This document shows positions 1-6,731 of a DNA stretch of 9,951 nt, in pieces; position 1 is the first letter of the stretch; each line of letters opens with the position of its first letter. The notes below the pieces were generated by a model that was not told the origin of the DNA, searched no databases, and was given only the letters and a program-made list of their open reading frames with translations. A program made the position numbers and the translations under genes. Source of the DNA: Chromatiales bacterium (GTDB lineage Bacteria > Pseudomonadota > Gammaproteobacteria > CAMYNG01). The stretch covers positions 1-9,951 of the forward strand of contig JALUTW010000270.1 of assembly GCA_027021685.1 (NCBI GenBank), given 5' to 3'.

Positions 1-519
1 CATGTCACCGTGCACCGGGCCACCCGGGCCGGAACCGACACGGTCATCGGCGACGGCAACTTCCTGATGAACGGGGCCCACGTGGCCCATGACTGCCGCC
101 TGGGCAGTGGCGTGGTCATTGCACCCTATGCCGGTCTCGGCGGCCACGTGGAAGTGGCCGACCGGGCCTTCGTCTCGGGCGGGGTGATGGTGCACCAGTT
201 CACCCGCATCGGCACCCTGGCCATGGTGGGCGGCAACAGCAAGATCACCCGCGACGCCCTGCCGTTCATGATCACCGACGGCGTGCCGGGACGGGTCCGC
301 GGGCTCAACGTGGTGGGGTTGCGCCGGGCCGGGTTTTCCGCCGCCGACCTGCGCGCACTCAAGCAGGCCTACCGGGTGCTGTTCGCGGGCGTGCGTCCGC
401 TGGAGGAGCGGCTGGCGGCATTGCGGGCCATGGACTCGGAGCACGCGGCGCGGCTGGCGGAGTTCATCGCCGGTTCGCAGCGGGGGTTTCACCGGGCGGG
501 CGGCGGCGAGACGGCATGA
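1..519 (+). CDS. lpxA: UDP-N-acetylglucosamine O-acyltransferase LpxA, 5'-truncated by the window edge
   Basis: Cytoplasmic LpxA moves an R-3-hydroxyacyl chain from acyl-ACP to the 3-OH of UDP-GlcNAc, the first step of lipid A synthesis. The frame is open from base 1, so about 94 N-terminal residues are missing; 172 are visible, giving a usual total near 266. The visible part has left-handed beta-helix hexapeptides, then an alpha-helical C-terminus starting around GLRRAGF. The segment AHVAHDC (window residues 26-32) matches E. coli NAHIAHDC, so H30 corresponds to catalytic His125 and H27 to His122. VHQF (H65) corresponds to His160. A glycine occupies the acyl-length ruler position (Gly173 in E. 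coli, in MVGG), which would allow a longer chain; that is inference. The stop is TGA at 517-519. The gene lies beside fabA rather than in the usual lpxD-fabZ-lpxA-lpxB order. Acyl donor and GlcNAc versus GlcNAc3N preference cannot be read here. Confidence 0.93.
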   Translation, partial: HVTVHRATRAGTDTVIGDGNFLMNGAHVAHDCRLGSGVVIAPYAGLGGHVEVADRAFVSGGVMVHQFTRIGTLAMVGGNSKITRDALPFMITDGVPGRVRGLNVVGLRRAGFSAADLRALKQAYRVLFAGVRPLEERLAALRAMDSEHAARLAEFIAGSQRGFHRAGGGETA

Positions 520-525
520 TTTTTC

Positions 526-554
526 TTTATTTCGCTTCTGGGCGAACGTAGAAT
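526..554 (+). promoter_or_regulatory. Candidate sigma-70 promoter for fabAB
   Basis: TAGAAT at 549-554 matches five of six bases of the -10 consensus. A poor -35-like TTTATT lies at 526-531, with a 17-nt spacer. The predicted start would leave a leader of about 75 nt before fabA, containing a 7-bp GC-rich stem (GCGCCGG 561-567 with CCGGCGC 586-592). Support rests mainly on the -10 hexamer and its place in the gap. Confidence 0.3.
531..546. promoter_or_regulatory. Small inverted repeat upstream of fabA, candidate operator
   Basis: TTCGC (531-535) and GCGAA (542-546) form a perfect dyad with a 6-nt spacer in the AT-richer part of the lpxA-fabA gap. It sits just upstream of the -10-like hexamer at 549-554, where a repressor or activator of the fab genes could bind. 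FabR, FadR or DesT-type control of fabA/fabB is known in Gammaproteobacteria, but this dyad does not convincingly match those sites. It could be chance. Confidence 0.25.
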
Positions 555-637
555 ACAGGCGCGCCGGCAGGGGATGCCCGGATTCCCGGCGCCACCATCA
601 GAATAGAGGCCGGGTCCCGCCGCCGGATGGACATTCC

Positions 638-1174
638 ATGAGCAGCGTCATCGCACCCTTCCAGCGCAAGAACAGCTACGACTACGACGAACTGATCCAG
701 TGCGGCCACGGCCAGCTGTTCGGTCCCGGCAACGCCCAGCTGCCGTTGCCGCCCATGCTCATGTTCGACCGCATCCCGCACATCTCCGACACCGGCGGCG
801 CCTACGGCAAGGGTGAAGTGCGGGCCGAGCTGGACGTGCGCCCCGACCTGTGGTTCTTCGCCTGCCATTTCGAGGGCGACCCGGTGATGCCCGGGTGTCT
901 CGGTCTCGATGCCCTGTGGCAGCTCATCGGTTTCTTCCTGGGCTGGATGGGTGGTCCCGGCCATGGCCGGGCTCTGGGTGCGGGCGATGTCAAGTTCTCG
1001 GGCCAGATCACGCCCGACAACAAGCTGGTGACCTACCAGGTGGACATCAAGCGGGTGATCATGCGCAAGCTGTTCATGGGCATCGCCGATGCCAGCGTGT
1101 CGGCGGACGGCAAGGAGATCTATGTGGCCAAGGATCTGAGAGTCGGACTGTTCATCGGGGAACCGCAACTCTGA
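638..1174 (+). CDS. fabA: 3-hydroxydecanoyl-ACP dehydratase/isomerase FabA
   Basis: FabA dehydrates 3-hydroxydecanoyl-ACP and isomerises trans-2- to cis-3-decenoyl-ACP in the cytoplasm, the branch point for anaerobic unsaturated fatty acid synthesis. The 178-residue protein aligns almost end to end with the 172-residue E. coli enzyme (hot-dog fold dimer). The catalytic histidine is H77 in ACHFEGDPVMPGC, and the partner aspartate is D91 in LGLDALWQ. PDLWFF (69-74) and KDLRVGLF near the C-terminus are also conserved. The ATG at 638 gives about six residues more than E. coli at the N-terminus; upstream GGATGG is only a weak ribosome site. fabB follows 10 nt after the stop, the usual fabAB operon, so both are probably co-transcribed. 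The isomerase assignment, rather than plain dehydratase (FabZ), rests on length, overall similarity and the fabB neighbour. Confidence 0.97.
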   Translation: MSSVIAPFQRKNSYDYDELIQCGHGQLFGPGNAQLPLPPMLMFDRIPHISDTGGAYGKGEVRAELDVRPDLWFFACHFEGDPVMPGCLGLDALWQLIGFFLGWMGGPGHGRALGAGDVKFSGQITPDNKLVTYQVDIKRVIMRKLFMGIADASVSADGKEIYVAKDLRVGLFIGEPQL

Positions 1175-1184
1175 TTCCAGTGCC

Positions 1185-2408
1185 ATGTCACAACGACGGG
1201 TCGTGATCACCGGGCTGGGCATCGTCTCCAGCATCGGCAACAACAAGAACGAGGTCGCCGCCGCCCTGCGGGCGGGCCGTTCCGGCATCGTGTTTTGCGA
1301 GGAATACGCGGAGCTGGGACTGCGCTCCCGCATCCACGGCGCCATCGACGTGGACCTGGAGGCGGCCATCGATCGCAAGCTGCTGCGCTTCATGGGAGAC
1401 GGGGCGGCGTTCAATTACATCGCCATGGCCGAGGCCATCGCCGATGCCGGGCTGGAAAAGGGCGAGGTGTGCGACGATCGCACTGGCCTGGTCATGGGTA
1501 CCGGCGGCGCCTCTCCGGCCAACATCGTCGAGGCGGCCGACATTCTGCGCAGCAAGGGCATCAAGCGCGTGGGCCCTTACCGGGTGCCGCGCACCATGGC
1601 CAGCTCCAACTCTGCCTGTCTGGCCACGGCCTTCGGCATCCGCGGCGTCAACTATTCCATCAGCTCGGCCTGTTCCACCTCGGCCCACTGCATCGGCCAC
1701 GGCGCCGAGCTGATCCAGATGGGCAAGCAGGACATCGTGTTCGCCGGCGGCGGCGAGGAGGTGCACTGGTCCATGACCATGCTGTTCGATGCCATGGGCG
1801 CGCTGTCCGCCGGTTACAACGACACGCCGGACAAGGCCTCGCGGCCTTACGATGCCAGGCGTGACGGTTTCGTCATCTCCGGCGGCGGGGGGGTGCTGGT
1901 GCTGGAGGAGCTGGAGCACGCCCGCGCCCGCGGCGCGCGCATCTATGCCGAGCTCACCGGCTACGGCGCCACCTCCGACGGGGTCGACATGGTGCAGCCC
2001 TCGGGCGAGGGCGCGGTGCGCTGCATGCGCCAGGCCCTGTCCACGGTCCAGGTCCCGGTGGACTACATCAACACCCATGGCACCAGCACCCCGGTGGGCG
2101 ACGTGCGCGAACTGGAAGCGGTGGCCGAGGTGTTCGGTGACGAGGTGCCGCCGCTGTCGGCCACCAAGTCCCTCACCGGTCACGCCCTGGGTGCGGCCGG
2201 GGTCAACGAGGCCATCTATTCCCTGCTCATGATGGAGGGCGGTTTCATCGCCGCCTCGGCCAACATCGAAAAGCTGGACCCGGCGGCCGAGGGGTTCCCC
2301 ATCGTACGCGAGCTGCGCGAGGGGGTGGAGCTGAACTGCGTGCTGTCCAACAGCTTCGGCTTCGGCGGCACCAACGCCTGCCTGGTGTTCCAGCGCCTGG
2401 CCGACTGA
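1185..2408 (+). CDS. fabB: 3-oxoacyl-ACP synthase I FabB (KAS I)
   Basis: FabB condenses acyl-ACP, including the cis-3-decenoyl product of FabA, with malonyl-ACP, and so carries unsaturated chains into elongation. The 407 residues form one thiolase-fold condensing enzyme. The Cys-His-His triad falls at the same numbers as in E. coli FabB: C163 in SSACSTS, H298 in NTHGTSTPVGD and H333 in TKSLTGHALGAAG, with K328 also present. The glycine-rich C-terminal motif SNSFGFGGTNA is intact. The start at MSQRRVVITG matches the family N-terminus. There is no strong Shine-Dalgarno sequence in the 10-nt gap after fabA, which suggests translational coupling. The partner fabA and lack of an adjacent acpP support FabB over FabF. 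Confidence 0.97.
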   Translation: MSQRRVVITGLGIVSSIGNNKNEVAAALRAGRSGIVFCEEYAELGLRSRIHGAIDVDLEAAIDRKLLRFMGDGAAFNYIAMAEAIADAGLEKGEVCDDRTGLVMGTGGASPANIVEAADILRSKGIKRVGPYRVPRTMASSNSACLATAFGIRGVNYSISSACSTSAHCIGHGAELIQMGKQDIVFAGGGEEVHWSMTMLFDAMGALSAGYNDTPDKASRPYDARRDGFVISGGGGVLVLEELEHARARGARIYAELTGYGATSDGVDMVQPSGEGAVRCMRQALSTVQVPVDYINTHGTSTPVGDVRELEAVAEVFGDEVPPLSATKSLTGHALGAAGVNEAIYSLLMMEGGFIAASANIEKLDPAAEGFPIVRELREGVELNCVLSNSFGFGGTNACLVFQRLAD

Positions 2409-2409
2409 A

Positions 2410-2440
2410 GGGTCCCGGACGCGGGCGCCGGAACCCTTTA
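2410..2440 (+). terminator. Probable intrinsic terminator of the fabAB operon
   Basis: Two bases after the fabB stop, GGGTCCCGG (2410-2418) pairs with CCGGAACCC (2428-2436): eight of nine base pairs with one internal mismatch and a 9-nt loop, followed by TTTA. The T-run is short, so termination may be partial. Its position directly before the antiporter gene separates the two transcription units and favours the later TTG start of that gene. Confidence 0.55.
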
Positions 2441-2466
2441 TCATGGGGCGGCGGGAGGCTGCCCAC

Positions 2467-3636
2467 TTGCACGCGGACAACCTGGTTTTTCTGATCTTCG
2501 TCATCTTCACCGGCGCCGCCGTGCTGGCGACGGTGGCGCTGTATGCGCGCCAGTCCCTCATCGTGGCCTACATCCTGCTCGGCGCCCTGCTGGGCCCCCA
2601 CGCCCTGGGCCTCGTGGAGCAGGTGGCGCTCATCGAACGCATCGCCGATTTCGGCATCATCTTCCTGCTGTTCCTGCTGGGCCTGGACCTGGACCCGCAG
2701 CGGCTGCTGCCGCGCCTGGGGCAGGCCCTTCATGTCACCCTGCTGAGCGGCCTGGCCTTCGCCGGCGTGGGGTTCGCCGTGGCGGCCGGCTTCGGCCTGG
2801 GCTGGCGGGACGCCCTGCTGGTGGGCGTGGCCATGAGTTTCTCCAGCACCATTCTCGGGCTCAAGCTGCTGCCCACCACGGTGCTGCATCACAAGCACAT
2901 GGGCGAGGTCATCATCAGCATCCTGCTCCTGCAGGACATCCTGGCCATCGTCGTGCTCATCGTGCTGCAGGCGGCCGGGGGCACGGGACACGTGGGCAGC
3001 GGCCTGCTGCGCACGGCGGTGGCGCTGCCGGCGGTGGTGCTGCTGGCGGTGCTGGCGGAGCGTTATCTCCTGTACCGGCTGCTGGTGCGCTTCGACACCA
3101 TCCGCGAGTACATCTTCCTGGTGGCCATCGGCTGGTGCCTGGGCCTGGCCCATCTGGCGGCGGCGGCCGGGCTGTCCCACGAGGTGGGCGCCTTCATCGC
3201 CGGGGTGGCCCTGGCCCGGCGGCCCATCGCCCTGTACATCACCGACAGCCTCAAGCCGCTGCGCGACTTCTTTCTCATCCTGTTCTTCTTCGCCCTGGGC
3301 GCGGCCTTCGACCCGGCGGCGCTGGACCGGGCCCTGTGGCCTGCGCTGGCGGCGGGCGGTGCCCTGCTGGTGCTGAAGCCGTGGCTGTTCTCGCACCTGC
3401 TGCGACGGGTACACGAGGAGGCGGCCCTGGCGCGGGAGGCGGGCGTGCGCCTGGGCCAGGTGAGCGAGTTTTCCCTGCTGGTGGCCCTGGTGGGCGTGCA
3501 GGCCGGCGTGCTGGGACAGACCGCCGCCGAGATCATCCAGCTCACCGTGCTGGCGACCTTCGTGGTGTCGTCCTACTACATCGTGATGCGCTATCCCACG
3601 CCCATCGCGGTGTCCGACCGCCTGCGGCGGGACTGA
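2467..3636 (+). CDS. Kef-type cation:proton antiporter, membrane domain only (CPA2 family)
   Basis: This inner-membrane protein probably exchanges K+ or Na+ for protons; the ion is not predictable. Roughly a dozen hydrophobic segments run the full length. CPA2/Kef hallmarks, numbered from the TTG start: FLLFLLGLDLD (66-76), LLLQDI with putative ion-binding D157, GAFIAGVALA (241-250), FFFALGAAFD (273-282) and GQVSEFSLL (330-338). At 389 residues it holds only the exchanger domain; the RCK/TrkA-N and TrkA-C domains of KefB/KefC are absent, so NAD(H) or glutathione gating is not expected from this chain. I chose TTG 2467 because GGGAGG (2453-2458) lies 8 nt upstream; the in-frame ATG at 2443 has no ribosome site and nearly touches the terminator, but would add only eight residues. 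It stands alone and converges with the next gene. Confidence 0.87.
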   Translation: MHADNLVFLIFVIFTGAAVLATVALYARQSLIVAYILLGALLGPHALGLVEQVALIERIADFGIIFLLFLLGLDLDPQRLLPRLGQALHVTLLSGLAFAGVGFAVAAGFGLGWRDALLVGVAMSFSSTILGLKLLPTTVLHHKHMGEVIISILLLQDILAIVVLIVLQAAGGTGHVGSGLLRTAVALPAVVLLAVLAERYLLYRLLVRFDTIREYIFLVAIGWCLGLAHLAAAAGLSHEVGAFIAGVALARRPIALYITDSLKPLRDFFLILFFFALGAAFDPAALDRALWPALAAGGALLVLKPWLFSHLLRRVHEEAALAREAGVRLGQVSEFSLLVALVGVQAGVLGQTAAEIIQLTVLATFVVSSYYIVMRYPTPIAVSDRLRRD

Positions 3637-3685
3637 CGCCATGCAAGAAGGCGCATGCCGTTCCGTGGGGCGGCCGAGGCCGGGG

Positions 3686-4528
3686 TCAGCCGTTCTGTCC
3701 GCCGCCGTCGCCGCGGGCCGCGCTGCGGGTTCCGGTGGCCGGGCGCTGGTTCTCGAGCTGGGTGGGCGGGGGCACGTCGAGGATGTCCACGATGCGCCGG
3801 GCCTCGGGGTCGAAGGCGGCCAGGGCCCAGTGGTAGCGGGAGCGCAGCTCCAGGTAGAGAAAGCGGTCGGCGGCCGGACCATGGCGGCGGCGGAAGGCCT
3901 CCACCCGGTCGCGGTAGCGGGGCCAGCGGGCCAGGTATTGGTCCACGTCCACCGCCGCCGCCCGCAGGACGGCGAGGGTGGCCGGGGTGATGTCGCGGTA
4001 GCGGTCGGCATGGGTGGACAGGGGCCGGCCCTCCGCCACCGACCGCTTGAGCAGCATCCGGTAGGCCTCGTCGTCCTCGGGCAGGTCCACCACCACCAGC
4101 GGCGGGCGGCCGGCACGGAAGCGGCGCCCCACGGTGCCGGGATCGACCCCCGCCTCGCGCAGGCGGTAGGTGGGCACGGTGTAGAGTTCCCGCTCCACCA
4201 GCGCCACCACGGCGGGGTGCTCGCTGTGGACGATCCAGACCCCGGCGGCCAGGGCGGCGAGCTGAACGCAGGCGATGGCCGCGAGGTCGAACTTGAGGCC
4301 GGGCTTGCCGCGGCGGTAGACGATGAGGGTCAGCAGCGGCCCCAGCACCAGGTCCACTGCGGTGATGATGCGGATGGCACGCCAGCCGCCATCGGTGGCA
4401 AACAGCGGCTGCGGATACCAGTGAACCAGGACCAGATACAGCAGGACGGAAAAGATGAACAGGCTGATGCCCAGATGGATGCCGAAGGCCCGGAGCTTGT
4501 CCCGGGTGAACCAGGCGCGCACCTTCAT
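3686..4528 (-). CDS. TfpX/TfpZ-family type IV pilin accessory protein
   Basis: Family members are inner-membrane proteins encoded beside type IV pilin genes and needed for display or stability of a cognate pilin. The 280-residue protein has three hydrophobic segments (about 17-35, 51-70, 82-101), then a soluble, probably periplasmic domain. Family-like stretches are the HWYPQPLF loop (36-43), VDLVLGPLLTLIV (58-70) and KFDLAAIACVQLAAL (79-93). The start is well supported: on the minus strand AAGGAGGTGG (4545-4536) places GGAGGT 9 nt before the ATG. The last 25 or so residues (PPPTQLENQ onward) look disordered. No pilin gene is in the window, so this is an orphan here; the partner could be elsewhere. 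Divergent from the thioredoxin gene and convergent with the antiporter, it is a single transcription unit. Family call rests on recognised sequence pattern, not a search. Confidence 0.75.
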   Translation of the reverse strand: MKVRAWFTRDKLRAFGIHLGISLFIFSVLLYLVLVHWYPQPLFATDGGWRAIRIITAVDLVLGPLLTLIVYRRGKPGLKFDLAAIACVQLAALAAGVWIVHSEHPAVVALVERELYTVPTYRLREAGVDPGTVGRRFRAGRPPLVVVDLPEDDEAYRMLLKRSVAEGRPLSTHADRYRDITPATLAVLRAAAVDVDQYLARWPRYRDRVEAFRRRHGPAADRFLYLELRSRYHWALAAFDPEARRIVDILDVPPPTQLENQRPATGTRSAARGDGGGQNG

Positions 4529-4554
4529 GGCTCTTCCACCTCCTTCTCTCCCGT

Positions 4555-4591
4555 GGCCGCGGGGACGCCGATCATATCGGTCCCGCGGGCC
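4555..4591. repeat. Imperfect inverted repeat in the divergent promoter region
   Basis: CCGAT (4568-4572) and ATCGG (4576-4580) form a perfect 5-bp dyad around CAT. Beyond it, GGGA (4562-4565) pairs with TCCC (4581-4584), and GGCCGC (4555-4560) mostly pairs with GCGGGCC (4585-4591), with small bulges. The dyad fills the space between two divergent genes and overlaps the minus-strand -10. It may be an operator shared by both genes. It is not a usual terminator, because neither neighbouring gene ends there. Confidence 0.4.
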
Positions 4592-4600
4592 GGATTTTAA
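4571..4600 (-). promoter_or_regulatory. Candidate promoter for the pilin accessory gene
   Basis: On the minus strand TTAAAA (4600-4595, four of six -35 bases) and TATGAT (4576-4571, five of six -10 bases) are 18 nt apart. Transcription would start near 4564, leaving a leader of about 36 nt containing the strong ribosome site. The -10 lies inside the loop-proximal part of the imperfect dyad at 4555-4591, so a DNA-binding protein there could block it. Confidence 0.4.
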
Positions 4601-4624
4601 ACGGGCCGGGCGGGGGACGGCGGC

Positions 4625-5437
4625 ATGAGCCGGCGCGGGCGGTGGTGGCGCCGGGGGTTCGCGCTGCTGGCGGCGGTGGCGCTGGTGGGCGGGGTGCGGG
4701 CCTGGCAGCAGCGGGGGCTGGCCGCCGGACCGGCCCCCACGCCGGTGCTGGGCGCGACCATCGACGGCCGCGTCGCTTCGCTGCCGCGGGGCCGGCCGGT
4801 GGTGGTGTACTTCTGGGCCACCTGGTGTCCGGTGTGCAAGGTCCAGCGTGAAGCCGTGGCGTCCGCTGCGCGCCACGTGGCGGTGCTGTCCGTGGCCATG
4901 CAGTCCGGCGGGCCGGAAGAAGTGGCGGCCTGGGCACGAGACAGGGACTGGACCGTGCCCACCGTCGCGGATCCCGGCGGGGTCCTGGCCCGGGCGTGGG
5001 GCGTGCGCGGGGTCCCGACGCTGTTCGTGCTGGACGGCACCGGGCGCATCCGCTTTCGCGAGGTGGGTTACACCACCGGCTGGGGGATCCGGCTGCGGGC
5101 CTGGCTGGCGGGCGCCGGCGGGGCCGGGGCGGACACGGGCGAGCCGGCGCGGCTGCCGGTGACGGCGGTGACGGTGGTCAGGGCACCACGCGGTCCGGTG
5201 GCCGTGGTGGAGGGCTACCTCCCCGACGGCTGCAGCCGCGTGGGCGCAATGCACCAGCGGCGTGAAGGAGACACCTGGCTCGTCACCATCGCCATGGAGC
5301 GGCCGCCGGACCGGCTCTGCACCCAGGCCATCCGGCCGGTGCGGCTGGAGGTGCCGCTGGACGGCGCCGCTTCACTGCCGCCCGGCGGTTACCGCGTGGT
5401 GGTCAACGGGGTGGAAGCGGCGTTCTCCGTGCCCTGA
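4625..5437 (+). CDS. Membrane-anchored thioredoxin-like (ScsD/TlpA type) protein fused to a conserved Cys-containing C-terminal domain
   Basis: This is probably an extracytoplasmic thiol-disulfide oxidoreductase. A basic N-terminus and one hydrophobic segment (about 11-26) form a signal anchor. A thioredoxin-fold domain (about 38-163) follows, with WATWCPVC (redox C68 and C71) and the cis-proline motif GVPT (P131). It resembles ScsD-type protein disulfide oxidoreductases, which are near 165-170 residues. Here about 100 more residues follow a Gly/Ala-rich linker (163-173). The tail, with YLPDGC (C203), RPPDRLC (C232) and YRVVVNG, resembles a small beta-rich domain seen in secreted proteins of unknown function; its two cysteines could form a disulfide or be the substrate of the first domain. 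Start ATG 4625 has GGGGGA at 4612-4617, 7 nt upstream. No DsbD/CcdA-like reductant is nearby. The thioredoxin call is firm, direction of catalysis unknown. Confidence 0.85.
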   Translation: MSRRGRWWRRGFALLAAVALVGGVRAWQQRGLAAGPAPTPVLGATIDGRVASLPRGRPVVVYFWATWCPVCKVQREAVASAARHVAVLSVAMQSGGPEEVAAWARDRDWTVPTVADPGGVLARAWGVRGVPTLFVLDGTGRIRFREVGYTTGWGIRLRAWLAGAGGAGADTGEPARLPVTAVTVVRAPRGPVAVVEGYLPDGCSRVGAMHQRREGDTWLVTIAMERPPDRLCTQAIRPVRLEVPLDGAASLPPGGYRVVVNGVEAAFSVP

Positions 5438-5487
5438 CGGGATTGAAAAAAGGCCATCCCGACCCATCGATGCGCCCGGGCCCGGCG

Positions 5488-6591
5488 TCAGCGCCGGCCG
5501 CGCACCGCCGCCAGCAGGCGGTCCAGCTCGGCCTGGGCGCCTTCGGCCAGCAGCCGCAGCAGGGGTTCGAGCTGCTGCCACAGGCCGTGGCGGTGGGCCC
5601 GGACCTCGTCGCCGCGCCCCCGTTCCATGAGCGCCAGGGCGCTCACCAGCGACAAGGCAGGCGCGGTCTCGCCGGTTTCCACGTACACCGAGTTGCCGCC
5701 GGCCTCCGCCGCCCGCTGCGCCACCCGTTCCATCTCGGACAGGATGTCGTCGAGGGTGGTGCCGGCCTCCACCGGCGGCACGGCCACGCCGATGCTGACG
5801 GTGACGTGTACCTCGCCCTCGTCCAGCGCCACCACCGACTTGTCCACCGCGTTGCGCAGGCGTTCGGCCAGCACCCGGGCGCCGTCCAGCGGCGTGGACT
5901 GCAGCAGCAGCACGATGCGGCCGCGGCCCAGGGTGGCGGCGTGATCGCCGCGGCGCACGGTGCTGGCGACGATGCGGCCGATGCGGGTGATCACCGCCTG
6001 GGCGGCGGCGCGGCCGTGGCGGACATAGAGATCCTTGAAACCGTCCACGTCGATGCGCAGCCACACCCAGGGCCGGGGCTGGCGCTTGATCTGGGCCAGG
6101 ATCTGCTCCGCCATGCGCCGGAAACAGGCCTCGCTGGAGAGCCCGGTGGCCGGGTCCACCGGCGTCTCCCGCTGCAGGCGCTCGCTGGTTTCCCGGTGGC
6201 GCAGGTGGGCCCGGGCCCGGGCCCGCACGTGCACCGGATCGAAGGGCTTGGTGACGAAGTCGCTGGCCCCCGCCGCCAGCACCTGCTCCTGCAGCCCGGG
6301 GTCGTCTTCCTTGCCCGTGATGACGATGACGGGCAGCGCGGCCAGGCGGGCGTCGTCGCTGGCCCGGATGCGCTTGAGCAGTTCCATGCCGTCCAGGCCC
6401 GGCATGGACAGGTCGGTGAACACCAGGGCGATGTCGTGGTCCTCGTCCAGCAGCAGGGCCCAGGCCGCCTCGCCGTCCGCGGCCTCCAGCACCGTGAATT
6501 CGTCGGCCAGCAGCCGCTGCAGGGCGGCCCGCATGACGCGGGAGTCGTCGGCGACCAGGACCTGGGGGCGGGTGTCTGGGGGGCGTGCCAT
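5488..6591 (-). CDS. Response regulator with intact receiver and degenerate GGDEF domain
   Basis: The 367-residue protein starts with a CheY-like receiver (about 10-130) keeping acidic D15/D16, phosphoacceptor D60 in FTDLSMPG, T92 and K115 in TKPFD, so it should be phosphorylated by an unseen histidine kinase. A GGDEF-type domain follows (about 145-310), opening with VDPATGL (usual D-LTGL) and keeping IDVDGFK and VSIGVA. The GGDEF signature itself is GRGRI (222-226), and the usual ND and GH-AGD nucleotide-binding residues are replaced, so cyclase activity is unlikely. RRGD at 213-216 has exactly the RxxD spacing (five residues) of the c-di-GMP inhibitory site, so it may bind c-di-GMP. A helical tail of about 50 residues ends the protein. 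ATG 6591 is chosen by fit to the receiver N-terminus; ATG 6630 is in frame but adds unrelated residues. No clear ribosome site is seen. Confidence 0.88.
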   Translation of the reverse strand: MARPPDTRPQVLVADDSRVMRAALQRLLADEFTVLEAADGEAAWALLLDEDHDIALVFTDLSMPGLDGMELLKRIRASDDARLAALPVIVITGKEDDPGLQEQVLAAGASDFVTKPFDPVHVRARARAHLRHRETSERLQRETPVDPATGLSSEACFRRMAEQILAQIKRQPRPWVWLRIDVDGFKDLYVRHGRAAAQAVITRIGRIVASTVRRGDHAATLGRGRIVLLLQSTPLDGARVLAERLRNAVDKSVVALDEGEVHVTVSIGVAVPPVEAGTTLDDILSEMERVAQRAAEAGGNSVYVETGETAPALSLVSALALMERGRGDEVRAHRHGLWQQLEPLLRLLAEGAQAELDRLLAAVRGRR

Positions 6592-6731
6592 GGGTGCAAC
6601 ATTATTGTTGTTGAATTGTCCCAAGAGCATAGACGTTGTGCCGCATGCTGCCAATGGCGCGATCTTGCTTTTTGCCTCCGCCTGGCCTAGCGTGTCGGCG
6701 CTCTGTGACAGGAACCGGGAGGGTAAAGGGC

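Noticed and set aside
1188..2561. Long open frame on the minus strand opposite fabB, and similar ones at 527-1414, 2245-4116 and 7449-9008
   Set aside because: They lie antisense to firmly identified genes, have Gly/His/Arg-rich low-complexity translations without recognisable domains, and are expected where GC is high and stop codons are rare.
3637..3685. Terminator between the convergent antiporter and pilin accessory genes
   Set aside because: No stem with a T-run is visible in the 49-nt gap.
4529..5254. In-frame upstream extension of the minus-strand pilin accessory gene
   Set aside because: It runs antisense to the thioredoxin-like gene, and the strong ribosome site and membrane segment fix the start at 4528.
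5438..5461. CGGGAT / ATCCCG dyad between the convergent thioredoxin and response regulator genes as a terminator
   Set aside because: The stem is only 6 bp with a 12-nt loop, and no T-run follows on either strand; the A-run is inside the loop.
6592..6731. Promoters in the gap between the response regulator and DUF302 gene
   Set aside because: AATAAT-like (minus) and TTG-rich stretches exist, but no -35/-10 pair with proper spacing was found on either strand.
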